Assembly: GCF_025766255.1 (NCBI RefSeq)
Contig: NW_026516815.1
Coordinates: 29,639-93,638, forward strand
Direction of reading: 5' to 3'
Length of the DNA: 64,000 nucleotides
Source: Zychaea mexicana
Lineage: Eukaryota; Mucoromycota; Mucoromycetes; Mucorales; Lichtheimiaceae
Shown: positions 36,360 to 47,960 of the stretch, in pieces
Numbering within the stretch: position 1 is the stretch's first letter
How the letters are laid out: each line of letters starts with the position of its first letter
The notes under the pieces: model-generated
The model's input: the letters and a program-made list of their open reading frames with translations, nothing else
Database searches by the model: none
Told to the model about the DNA's origin: nothing
Program-made: the position numbers and the translations under genes

Positions 36360-36430
36360 AGTCAACATGATGAATGCGATAGAGCGCTGTTTGGGTAACT
36401 TTAAGATGGTGTTGGCTTGTAGAAACAACA
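36360..36430 (+). pseudogene. Possible Tc1/IS630-type transposase remnant
   Basis: A stop-interrupted frame includes VNMMNAIERCLGNFKMVL, which recalls the conserved NPIEr-fg-lK block near the last catalytic residue of Tc1/mariner/IS630-type DDE transposases. Nothing else of the domain can be read with confidence around it. Very tentative. Confidence 0.2.
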
Positions 36431-39005
36431 CCCAATTGAAATCAGCTCACTAAATCCAGAAAGCACCCCAGGTGCCTATATTCAATGAGTAATCAGCCGA
36501 AACCTACGGTGGTGACCTTGAGAAATACGTATTCGTAAATTATGAGCTTCGAGTTCATGCAGGATATCCAAAATTTGACTTGCTCGTAACATTGACTGCG
36601 TTTTTTCTTTGGCGTTCACTGTCGCTAATAAAAAAACACTTTATACACATCCATTCTTTTCACTTTTGGGCCATTATATCATTTTAAAAGAAGCGTTTAG
36701 CTGCGTTCGCAAAGGTTATTTACGAAAAAAATGCTGGTAGCGCAGTCGTACACTTTGTCGATTTCTGTTAGAAACATGTATTTAGCATGAACATTATATC
36801 TATGCCGCTGTTCGACAGTATAATTTAGTATTGTCTAAAAACCGTTCACCAATATTTCGATGTCGTAAGAGCAAGATAAGAGTAGGAAATGACAAATTTT
36901 GCCTGCACGCTATGTTCAGTCCATCGTTCATCGTTCATCATCTGCTAGAAAAAACTTTCCTGTTGACGTTTACAGGGTACTCATCTTTTTATTGTCGAAG
37001 TATAAAACTGCTTTAATCACATCGTGTCTGTGCGCAAAATTTAAGTATGTAGGAAAAGGACAAACAATTCGGTATACATTTGTATGCCACCATTTTGGTC
37101 TTGCTAACTTTTTGCAGCTGCTGTTCATCACTTTCAAAGATGTCAAGTATTCCTTCATAAGCTGGTAACTAATCTAATGAGAAATCTGGGAAATTACTAC
37201 ATGAAACTTCTTAATGCGAGATCATATATAGTGCGTCAATCTATCCAGCCGTAAGAATTTAAAAACTGCTTAAAAGTATCATCATACTTACAGGAAAAGA
37301 TATTGGTATAATTATTGCCGACTCTTCATCCGGAACGAATATATTCGCTTATTTTGCGCAAGGTTAGTTTTGCTGAATCATCAACATGAGTTTACCTATA
37401 TCTCCTTCCTCACTTCACCAATTGTTCTTGTATTTAAATCTTCATAGATCGTCCCACTACCTCTCATTTATCCTACGCCCACCCCTGACTAGACTGTAGA
37501 CAGTGGAAGTGATCTGTTCTGTACCATCGCCGTTTCAATTGCAGTTTCCCCCAAGGATAAACTTTGAGCAATTTTTGATTGCTTCAAATCATTGGAGCGC
37601 TTCTGTTCGTTGAAAGCGATTATCGTAGAGTCCCCGAGTGATGCGTTACTCTTATGCGTCCGCTCTTTAAAGTATAGATCGTGGATATAAGATAGAGTTA
37701 TACGTTCCATGATTTCGCTACTTTCTATAATCAAACCCAGTTTGTTTTTCTGGTAGGTATACAGCATACGCTGATGTCCTTTGTTCCATTTGTTAAATCA
37801 TTGTTTCTAGAGCAAGAGCTATATGCGCTTCACTGTTAAGGAGCAGACGCAACTCGGCACCATGCGCGATGGCCAAAATGGCGTTTCTGTATCAACCTAT
37901 CATACTAGTATTCAAGTATCTGAAAGACGATATTGTAGTCAGTCGTAATCGGCTGCATTAGTTCTAGTGATATGATGAACCGTCCTGAAAAAAAAATTAT
38001 ATATGGTGGTTTCTAACCTCAAAAATACATTTCTAGCCTTTCTGAGCATGCTCAAACGGTCGTAGGTTCGACCTCTCACTGCTGTCTGGTAAAAACGTCT
38101 TGCCTATGAAAAACAATCATCTCGCAGAATCCCCAGTGACAAATTGGATAGCCAACGCTTATAATAGATTTACCCATAGAAGCACACCGATGTGCCCTAG
38201 TTTTTCAACCAGGTTTCAGATTGTGTGTTTAACGTAATTGTCAGTTTTGATATTGTACATATACTAATAAAAAAAGGCTTGTATTGTGGTAAAGTTATTC
38301 TTGGTAGTTAAAGGTTACAGAGTGAGAGAATCTCTTACAAACAGACTCATTGTTTCTCACAATCTTGCAGCTGACATGCACTTGGAAGAGCTATGTTCGA
38401 AGGCTGTATCATACACGGGCACTTAGATTAGTGTTACAGGCATGCGTCATAAAGTGAGCCGGAAGCGACGACAAAACAAGACAAGCCAAAGACATAGGAG
38501 AGATGAATCTAGGTCAAGGCAAGAAGAATATCGGAAGGTCAAGGAGACCAGATGATGAGAAAGAAACAAGGAACAAGTCGAGTGATTACATTTATATTCA
38601 TGAAGGTTGATAAGTTGGGTGATGATTGACGATAAAGATGTTGAGGGATTGAGTAGAGGTCAACGAATAGTTATGACAGGAAGGGCCTCTATTGGGGTTA
38701 AAGCGATGCAGGCGAAATTTAAAAATTGACCCACAAGTCGCTTCAATAGCAGACGTTGCCCATAAATTGTGCCATTCGCTCCAAAAAAAAAATTTCTCAA
38801 CGAATTGGATGCGGTGAATAAAGCCAGCAGTGGTATTCCAACTGTGTCGGGGGCCTTCGAGCTATCGCCGGGTTGACATCGTGCTTCTACTTTTCGGAGT
38901 AGGAGTGGGGAGCTGAAAGTTCTTAAAAGAATGATCAGTTTCTTTTCCCATTCGTTCCCCAATTTTTACACAAAAAAAAGAAAATGACAATAATATTGCA
39001 TCTAG

Positions 39006-39259
39006 AGCAAGTCCAGCTTTTACTCGCTAAATTTTCCCAATTATTTTTTTTTTTGGGCGAGTCCAACTTTTTGCAAGCGGGGACCAGCTATTGCTAGAGG
39101 ACTCACATATAATCTTAGCGAGTCTATCAGAGTCTGTCAACTTTGACAAACAGTGTGTCCGACAATAGCTATCCTTTTATTCTACAAGTTCTTTTGGCGA
39201 GTCCGCTGAAGTGTCAACTAGCTATTACTTTCTGATATAGCCAGTCCGCTGGACTCGCT
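39006..39259. mobile_element. MITE-like element with 12-bp terminal inverted repeats
   Basis: AGCAAGTCCAGC at 39006-39017 and GCTGGACTCGCT at 39248-39259 are inverted repeats (11 of 12 positions). CTAG occurs just outside both ends (39002-39005 and 39262-39265), either as a target duplication or as part of longer, slightly gapped repeats. The interior repeats GCGAGTCC and AGCTATT several times in both orientations and has no coding frame. The size, 254 bp, is typical of a non-autonomous DNA transposon. Confidence 0.6.
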
Positions 39260-40950
39260 CACTAGCCCCGATTACTGTAGACTAGTCTACACGATCCGCT
39301 AAAACATATATTCGCGATCACGGGATACCACTCTACCCTTGCTTCCATGCTACTGATTGCGAAACAGGAAGTTTATAGCGCCATGGTATGCGTAAGACTC
39401 GTTTGAATTGTATGGCAGTTCGGTTTTACACCATAGGTACTACCACCAATAGAGTAGTTGCGTCGGTGAAAACATAATCTCACTTCATCAATGGCTTGCC
39501 ACCATATGTCTCGCGAAAGGAACGTTATCTCATTGTGACCTTTATCCAAATTCAGAAGAAGGTATATATTAGTCGCCGTAACATCACGAGTTCTTCAAAT
39601 ACGGAATTTCGATGATGCTGCGCTTTCTTACATTTACGAACATCAATAATGTAGACTGCTTGGAAGTAAGTAGTAGAGCATCACTTTTGAGGTACATTTT
39701 AACCAGTTTCTGCCTGTAGTCACTTTCTACAATGCTTCTATACTGGTGTCGATTGCAGAGTGGTGTTTGTTTAACTGTTTCCTAAAATGGTCTACCGAAG
39801 ACATCATATGGTAAAGCCCAATGCTACATAGGAGCACCATTGAAGAGTGACCAGGAACCAGCTTTGGCTAAACACATGTACAGCAGTTTACCTAGACAAC
39901 CGGATCCACCTAAAACAGCACTGCATTTGATACTGCAACAAGGCAATAAATACGATTAAGCAATGATGCACATTCACCTGGTAGCTTTGAGATTAAGGAT
40001 AGCATCCGCACACGGTCTCCCAAAACCTTCTTTTTCTCCTCTCTTTTAACATCTTTACAGTCACTGTATGTATCGCACTGAGTATCTGCGCCCAAATCCA
40101 GTAAGCAATTGAACATGATGACTGCAATTTGCCGCACAGGCTGTTGTAGCAGCATGCACGAGATATAGTATCCCGAGTTTTGTTTCGAGTGCCATGATTC
40201 CTGCAAGCCATACAACCTTTTGTTACTAGAGGATATTCGTGATTGCATTTTCTCACGATTAAATAATAGTCTGTAAACGCACGATATATGTAGTCTTGCT
40301 CTCAAACCTGCGCGGCTGGATGATCTCAGGAAACTGAGGAGTAAGTAAAATGGTGCAACCTGTCGAAATAGATAGGAACGAATTTTTTCCAGCTGCTACG
40401 TATGTAATGCTAGTACATTAAGCAGCAAAGGCAATTCTTGCGTTTAAAACTGCTATTAGACAGGTTGCATGGGTTATTTCTCCTATTGACTATTGGGCTT
40501 ACTCATATTTACTGGCACTTGTTTCTTTTCAATCTCGTGTTTAATTAAAAAACACTCGTACATATTGTAAGTCATCGCGCGAGTCGAAAAAGCCAACTGC
40601 TATGTCATATATAACTGTCAATACGTGCATGCATCGCTTGTGGATAGCCTCTTTTAGTTTTGCATTTATGATATGCTCTCATACTCTTTATCTTTTGTTG
40701 CTGTTACATTTGGTGAGCATGGATGGATTCCGACGATCATTGCAAAACGCAGGGTTCAAACATTAGGCGCAGAACAAGCAAGTGATTATTTTATCCCTTT
40801 CCACAGGGCTGGCTTATTGGTGAAACCGATCTAATTCTATGCATATGACTTTTGAGGTAAAAATACCTCATCACCACCAACAACAACACCAAAGCACCAG
40901 CAGTTCTTTCTCAAGGAACATCGAATAATGTTTTGAGAGAAAAGAATCTG

Positions 40951-40992
40951 GATTTGAATCTTGGACCACTCGTGGTCACCAGGATTCAAATC
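40951..40992. repeat. Near-perfect hairpin, 42 bp
   Basis: GATTTGAATCTTGGACCAC pairs with GTGGTCACCAGGATTCAAATC around a very small loop, with one mismatch/wobble and a 2-nt bulge. The right arm contains GGATTCAAATC, a shape also seen in tRNA B-boxes, but no tRNA fold surrounds it. It may be an element terminus or a small structured RNA. Confidence 0.5.
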
Positions 40993-42831
40993 AGTGCGAA
41001 AAAAGGTGTCCTTGTCGAAGGGCCACTACTATCGAATTCTGCATGAGTACGAAGTGTACTAGAAAAAGTACTGTACCATCAATCAACTTGCCTTTTGATA
41101 CTGTATCATGGAAAAAAATCGAGGATTAGAAATCAGCTTGTCAAGATGCTATTTGCACTCCTACTCTGTAGAGTGAAGAAACCTTTACTCTTTTGCACAT
41201 ATCCATTGACCTCGGATCATGCATTGATAACCGACACGCAATACACACAGAGGAGTGTCATACAAAAGAGAGAGGAGCACCATATCGCTATATACTGCAA
41301 ATGATTGTCTTTTAACCGAGATCATTAAGAGCCTGCCTCCTGAACCACAAGAGCTTATTCTGATGCTTGCCGAGAGGTCCATACAATACAATAATTATGA
41401 TAGTTACAGTGCGGCTCAATTTGACACGTCTAGATGTAAATATACTGTAAATCCCTGCTAATGACATACAATGGTGTGTGTTTATTAAGTGGTGGTTGCT
41501 ATGTGCTTTGCTGTCTGCTGGAACTAATGGCCATCTTTTCCATCGAGAGTGTGTTCACTTTTACCCTATGCTTCCTTAGCTCGTTCATTTGGTAGCATTG
41601 TTCGATAAAGTATCTAGAAGGGAACATCCATACACCTTTCCGTGTCCCAAAGTTTATATCACCCACAATAATCAATCATCCGAATTCAAGGTTCTGCGTC
41701 GGCAAAGGATGTAGAGGGGGCCTAGAAGCCTAAGAATAACTGACTGAAACTTGCATTGTCCACACTTGTTACACAAACGAAAAGGATCTTCAATGACGCT
41801 ATGAAACCTCCGCACTCCCCCCAAGAAAACTTTCTTCCATGGCAACCCTTCCTCCCCCAAGTCCACTATGCTGGGTTTTGAACTGTCTGTGTTGCTCCCC
41901 TTCATAAAGTGTAGCTGTGAAATAATAATTAGAGTAGCTTATAATAATGAGCCAATATAATAAAGAGCCAAATATACTGAGAGAAGATTCTGCTTATTCC
42001 AATCGGCTGTTAGCAGAGAGCTCAAACAGTGGCAATAACACCATCGTCTTTTTGCTTTTTGGTAACATATCAGTTAAAGCGTAGTTGTTGGTTACAGAGT
42101 AGAAGCTTTGTTATTGTTGTTGTTGTTGATGGTCATCAGAAACAACACAAGGTTATTTATAGTAAGAAGGGTGGTGTGTGTACTAACAAATCACAGCATA
42201 CCTGTGAGCATGCTCACACATGTCCAATGGCAGCCAAGAAGAGAAACGTGGATGTGAAAGGAGAAGCTGACAAGGAGAAGGAGGAAAGAAGAGGCTGGTT
42301 CTGCCAAGCAGTTGTAATTATACCGGCTCCTGCGAGACTACTTGTTGTACTGGTAAGTGTTATTGACCGCGGTCATTTTTGGTTCTCCCAGTGGTGTGCG
42401 GAAGCAAAAGGAAAATTTCATATCATGGATGACGAGCGGGAGATGGGATCGCAGAGTCGTACAAGACGAATGTGATCGTCTGTTTGGGATCGACACGACG
42501 ACCTTTTTGCGGAACTGCCGATGCAGTCAATGATAACGCGAGAGAGGGACGATGGACGGGAACTTTTTCTTTCTCAGAGCGTGTTCGTATTTGCCAAGAT
42601 GATTACTTTTCCAAAAGAGGTTACAGTCTTTCAAATAGTAACATTATCATATTCATCGTCACCACCACCACCACCACCACCACGATCATTTGCTAGCCGT
42701 CTTGGAAAACTATAGTTTTTTAGACTTGCTTCTTTTTTACTTCCTTTCTCTTCTTCCTAAACCCCGTTTCGTTTCGTTAAAGAACCCTCTCTCCTTTCTT
42801 CCCGACTACATCCGTTTATACGCACACACAC

Positions 42832-44504
42832 ATGCCCACCTATCAGCGGTTACGGCTCGTCCTACTGTCGCTTGTTTTAGTCAGTGTAACAGCCCTCGTC
42901 TACCGATGGCATTCCACAAATGACCAACCATTGCGACCATTAACGACTCCAGCAGAACAACAGCAACAGCAGCAACAGTCAGCAATACAGCCGGCGTCGT
43001 ATGACAGAAACGACCCTCGGATAGCCAAAGTATTAGATAACATTGACCAGAAATACTGCGGGGGGCCATGCAGGTTCATGCTTCCCGTATTTATCATGGA
43101 ACAAGGTAAATCGATATTTTCTCTCGTATGGTAGCACACGTTACTAAAATTATTGCATCATATACAATACATTGTATTAGAAAGCAAAGCTCAAATGCAT
43201 TTCAGACAACTTGCATTCATGGCCGGCATGTTGAATCGCACCATTGTTCTTCCCAATGTCGGTGGCTCCCGACTGGGTGCCTGTCTCGAGCACGACTTTA
43301 CATTTTATTATTCCAAGGCGTGGGCACATGACAATGCAGAGCATTTCTCACATATCTCCTTGGACAAGTTTTCCGCATGGGTCAAGGAACGTAAAGCCGT
43401 CGGCTTTCCCAGCACATCCCAAACCTTCCATGTCCATCTAAGCGCAGACCATAAACAGATCGGCGAAACTAACAACTGTTTCGCGCCTCTCATGGATTCG
43501 ACCGGTTGGCCCGACAAGAGCATTTATCTTCACGACAGTGGCAATGTTCGCCGTCGCAAAAAGTATCAGAAAATCTTTTATGATTTCTTTACCGAGAAGG
43601 AGGAACATAGGGTCGATAGCGACAACGCACCTGAAGTTATGAGCGTCTACTATGATCGAAGGTATGGATTACACATTCGAATAGCTTTGAAGATGAATGA
43701 GTAAAGCTCACCGCATACTGTTGCTACTATTGCAGATTCCCATTCATTCAACACCCTGCATCTGAAGAGCCCATCCCATACAATGAACGTATCACCAACA
43801 TGGCTGACGAACTAGCCACCAGCTTGTCACCTTATCTGGCTGTCCATTGGCGAACCGAGCGCGCTGAACCTGCCGAAGCTCTTGTAGGCTGTGCCGAGTC
43901 ATTGGGCGAGCTCATCAAGGACCGTTCTGGACAACTTGGCCTCACAACTCAACCGACATTTTTCCTCTTGACCGATTATCCGCACATCTTTGACCCGTCA
44001 TTTGTAGACCAAGCCGTCAAAGACAACACGACAGACACGCTCAAAAAAACCGAAGGCGAGGCGGGCTTTGTTCCGGCATCGGCATCGTTTTCGCCAGACT
44101 CATTGACGATCTATCACCATCGAGCCATCCATTACCTGTACAGCAATTTTCAAGTGACGGTGACGAGCCTAGAAAGCGACATGACTGATACGACTAAATC
44201 ACCTGCAAATTGGACTGTGCTACCGGTATCAAAGGACTTGGCGAACCATGACAGTGGTGTCCTCGGAATCATTGATAAGCTCATGGCCATTCGTGCAGAT
44301 CTATTCATTGCCGGTAAGCCTGGTGTGTGTGCACGACGAAGCAGCTTTACCGGTCGCATTGTCGATGAACGTATCGCTCGACGAATAGAAGAACTCAAAG
44401 ATACACAACAATGGATGGATGACGATTCGATCGAAGAATGGACTGATTATTCACGAAAGGGGTCTGGACGCATGAAAAATATCATTGAATATTTTGAGTT
44501 GTAA
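42832..44504 (+). CDS. Type II membrane glycosyltransferase, O-fucosyltransferase-like
   Basis: Three exons (42832-43105, 43181-43661, 43736-44504) total 1524 nt, 507 aa. The N terminus is a short cytosolic piece, one membrane helix (LVLLSLVLVSVTALVYRW) and a Gln-rich stem, as in Golgi type II enzymes. The lumenal part begins with PCRFMLPVFIMEQESKAQMH, then FMAGMLNRTIVLPNVGG, a pattern of N-terminal sugar-nucleotide folds in the fucosyltransferase superfamily. At about residue 287 is AVHWRTE, resembling the HxRxE/D catalytic block of peptide-O-fucosyltransferases (GT65/GT68). Near the end GKPGVCARRSSFTGRIV resembles the conserved C-terminal acceptor-site motif. I infer a fungal O-fucosyltransferase-like enzyme; sugar and substrate are unknown. 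The start at 42832 gives a standard signal-anchor. Confidence 0.75.
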
Positions 44505-44643
44505 TAATAACAATATCATTAGCCGCCATTATGTCATGTCCTCTTCATCTCACATCGTATAATATCGCCATCTCCACCACCAATTGCCGTTCTCTTCTTC
44601 TCGAATCGTTTATTATGTTTAAATTGTATTTTTCTCATTTTTT

Positions 44644-46360
44644 TTATTGCTTCGGGACTACCGGTCGATAATACATCGTTGTAACATACTACACATATAC
44701 ATATGAAGAAAAAAAATGAGTATACACAGATCCTTGTACAATAAACCACGCTTTGTATCTCCATTTCTCAAAAACAAAAAGATGTATGGTTTGTTTCTAC
44801 CTTTTTACGATAACGTGTGGTGGTTGACAGTGCCATGACATTGTCTTTGATAGAACTTGCATATAGGTGGTTCAGGGTAACATGGTTGGGTTCTGGTAAT
44901 ACCGAGTTGTCTTCGTCGCTAAGGTTTTGAGAGTTCAACAATACTTTCTCAAGATGTGGGGGTAAAGAGGGCGGCTGTTGTTGATCCCATTCCATGGCAA
45001 TGGTACTACTATTGCTAGTGCTGCCTTGATCGCATCTATTATCATTCTCTTCTGCGGATAGGGATTTAGCGAGTGCCAAAAGATCTGGAGGGATTTCAGA
45101 CGTGTATTCGCTCGTAGGTGTAGATGATCGTGATTGGATATCTATTCGACACACAATATATATCTAAGAGATCTTTCCGTGCATTTCTTCTGCTGTCGCT
45201 ATCATATCATTACCTCGAGCTGTGCTTGCACTGCTGCCTCCTAATTCATCAAACGAATCTTCGTTTTCATCAATCACTTGCAGATAGTTGACCAGGTTGC
45301 CGTCTGGATCAGTCGCGGTTTCCATTTCGTTTGAGCATTTCCATTCATCATCAACAATGAATTTCAGACGGTGGGTTCCAGAAGGAAGTTCTAATACGGT
45401 TGCAAAATCTTGTGTGCTACGGTTTAACGCAGATTAGTAACAAAATTTCTCATTATTGTTAATAAATGTGTCTATAATCTTACCTCTTGACAAGCTTGAT
45501 CTTGTGTTTCCATCCATTAAATGTGCCCGTAACATAAACACTTTGTCCTCCCTGAGACCAATTTATGATTGTTGGCACACCTGAAAAAGATCATCATCAG
45601 CATAAATGACTATATATGTCTAACTTTCTCCATTTCCGATTTCTGATAATAATGACAATATTATTAATAAGTATTATAATAATAAATTACCTTTGGATTG
45701 GTGGACAGTACTTCGATTCCGGCTCAGACGCTGTTGCTGCTGCTGTTGTTGTTGCGGAAACTGCTCTTCCTCTATTTCTTGTTCTCGGTTGATACTCATC
45801 CCGCGCGTGCGATAATATGGTCCTCGAACAGAGTCGCTTCGATGGTGTGAGGAGGTCGACGAAGATAAGGAGCCGCCATACCATGGGCTGGCGTTACCCG
45901 TGCTAGATACCCAGCCCGATTTTCCTGTTGATAGCGGTACTGCTTTTGTTGCTGTGGTGGTTGTAGTAGTGGGAGTACTGGTGGTGGCAGTGGCAGTGGC
46001 AGTGGCAGTTATCGGTGACGCAGAAGGATCGTTAGGTGAAGACGGTGGCAATTCCATATTGGTATCACCACTAGGGGTTGTTGCTGAAGGAGGTGCACTG
46101 CTGTTATGATCGCTGTTATTATCAGGCACAGTCGTTACTGATAGTCGAAATGGCACAGCATGGCGCTGTTTATGCGATGAGGAGGAAGAGGCTGCGGTGG
46201 TGACAACGGGTGGTGCTGGTGAATGTTTTTCGAATTGATACCCACTAGTAGCAGAGGTCACTGACGACGATGCTGTGGCTACCTTGGTATTGCCAGATCC
46301 ATTGCTTGCTCGATCGGAATCGTTTTTGGGATTGTTTTCTGTGGAATTCGAGTTGCCCAT
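44644..46360 (-). CDS. SNF1/AMPK beta subunit (Gal83/Sip2/Amk2 type)
   Basis: Five exons (45691-46360, 45484-45580, 45214-45416, 44801-45141, 44644-44688) total 1356 nt, 451 aa. The beta subunit links the SNF1/AMPK kinase to its gamma subunit, directs location and binds glycogen-like glucans. The N terminus MGNSNSTE fits an N-myristoylation signal. About 220 Ser/Thr/Ala-rich residues follow. The CBM48 glucan-binding domain starts at GVPTIINWSQGGQSVYVTGT with FNGWK and LPSGTHRLKFIVDDEWK. The C-terminal ASC domain has PPHLEKVLLNSQ, LPEPNHVTLNHLYASSIKD, and VMALSTTTRYRKKYVTTMYYRP. The frame is open further up to 46513 (MGALLDMSG), which also begins Met-Gly; I chose 46360 because MGNxxS is the better signal and matches the family. 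The last exon is only 45 nt. Confidence 0.93.
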
Positions 46361-46864
46361 GGCTCTTCTCTCCCTGGTTATTGTCTTAGATAATAAAGGT
46401 GGGGTTACAAGATATTCTTGGATTGAAAATGCGCCGATCTCTTGCTTACTGCTGCTGATAAATTGATTTTTTGTTGGGTAGTGGAATCCACTCATGTCTA
46501 ATAAAGCACCCAAAAAAGTGACTCATTCTTTTCTATAGTAACAAAACAATCGACCGTGAGCTGATAGTAAGCCCATATACAAGAATACATGCCTTTTTCT
46601 CGGATCTACAGCAGAAAGCACTCCTCATAGGTACACAGAACATGAAAATGATAAAGATCGACAAGGGATAATGAAGCCTTAAAGTTTCTTTCCTCTCTCG
46701 CCCTCTCTCTCTTTCCAAGACATGGGCAAATCGAAAGGCTGTTTTTAATTTTTTAAATGTATGCGCGAGCGTGCTTACATGAAAAATGTTGAAGGAGTTT
46801 GGTGATGGGGGAGGTGGGGAATGAAGAAGAGCAACAACAACAACAGCAACAGAAGATCCGTTTA
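46361..46864. other. Intergenic between CK2 beta 3' end and AMPK beta start
   Basis: About 500 bp; both flanking genes are on the minus strand. It contains the AMPK beta promoter/leader (with the in-frame upstream ATG at 46513), a GA/CT tract near 46693-46720 and a CAA/CAG triplet run near 46833-46852. No gene seen. Confidence 0.5.
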
Positions 46865-47960
46865 TCAATTTCCTCCTTCCACCTTTTGAGATGCTGCGGA
46901 AGTGGTTGCAACTAACCGAGGCTGACGTGGGGCCGTCTTTGACTTATCTTCGTCATCCTTGAGTTTATTTTGGAACTCTTCCCGTGCGCGATCTTGCCAC
47001 CGGTGCTGCTCTGCGATATCATGTATCTTGAATCCGAAAATACGTGGCTCATAGCGCTCAAACGATTTGGTGGGCATGTAGGATGGATGGACTTGGAAAA
47101 GCATGTGTGGGAACGAGGTACCGAAATAGGCGCCATCAATGGATGCATGTCGACTCGACTTTGGGTTGTAAATATCTTCACATCGTGGACAGTACAGCTT
47201 GACCGTCTTTGTTAGTGGCACGTCCGATAAGCCTACAGGCAGCAATGGTTGCAGGTTGCAAAGCACGCGAGGACAACGGCCGAAATCTGCCTTTTTGTAC
47301 TTGTCGAGCTACGCATTTAAAAGATTACGGACTATTAGTCCCTCTCTCCATAGTACACGATCCTTTCGTTCTTTCTCTTCTTTTTAGGTGCAGGTCTGTG
47401 TAATGAGGGGAGATAATGTACCATCTTAGCAAGCCCGCGGGTAGTGATTACGAAACGAGCATGGATTAAACCGTACAAATGTCGTGCAGCCTTTTCAATC
47501 TGTTCTCGTGCCTTATCGCTCAGAGATTCCTCTTCTAATTATATAGCATAACATGATAACAGTGAGTAACGTACGTTTGTTTCGAAACGGCATCTGTCGA
47601 GCATTATTTACCCAGATTGTCAGTGATCATATCCAATGCTTCAGCATAATATTGTTGCACTTCTTGGCTCAGGCCAGTCAGATTGAATCGGTCCAAGATA
47701 TAGTCTTCGTCCACCTCACAGAAATACTCGTTGCCTTTGGTTTCCAAAAACCAATCAATCCAGTACTTTGCATAGTCGCTTTCTGTTCCACTGCTCATGT
47801 CGTCCACTAATATACGCGTTTTCAGTGTTAGTATTACAGCTTGTATACATAGTACGTCTTCTTTCCTCTCAACCATTCTTTTGTTTTCTTACTTGTTGAT
47901 AACTTACTCTTGGGCTTTTTACCAGTCGATTCCGGTTGCGATTCGCTTTGTTCGGGTAAC
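46865..47960 (-). CDS. CKB1: Casein kinase 2 regulatory (beta) subunit
   Basis: Firm exons are 47612-47806, 47422-47534 and 46865-47308, giving 247 aa from Met at 47798 ([13 protein letters not shown]). CK2 beta dimerises through a zinc finger and docks the two catalytic alpha subunits. The finger cysteines Cys112, Cys117, Cys140 and Cys143 have the same spacing as in human CK2 beta. The N-terminal body ([30 protein letters not shown]) and the alpha-contact segment ([27 protein letters not shown]) are intact, and the C-terminal tail is Lys/Asp-rich. A further upstream exon, 47908-47960 ([17 protein letters not shown]), splices in frame onto the body. An ATG at about 48214 (MEKTTAVS) could start it, so the true N terminus is probably 15-30 residues longer. 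The start is therefore uncertain; the identity is not. Confidence 0.92.

Larger units (their letters stand above)
33351..42831. other. 9.5 kb gene-poor, AT-rich region
   Basis: No convincing protein or RNA gene. Frames are short, full of stops and lack family motifs. What I can see are structural features: a fold-back element near 34.94-35.18 kb, a 254-bp MITE-like element at 39006-39259, a long hairpin at 40951-40992, a degraded tRNA-like B-box at about 38070, a weak transposase-like remnant near 36.37 kb, and a CAC triplet run at about 42660-42682. The final kilobase is probably the promoter of the O-fucosyltransferase-like gene. The base composition and debris suggest an old transposon graveyard. 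Confidence 0.5.

Noticed and set aside
38055..38100. tRNA gene
   Set aside because: GGTTCGACCTC resembles a B-box, but the T stem does not pair (at most 3 of 5) and no A-box or acceptor stem is found at the right distance.
42029..42475. 148-codon plus-strand frame before the O-fucosyltransferase-like gene
   Set aside because: No domain, poor composition and it lies where the promoter of the next gene is expected.
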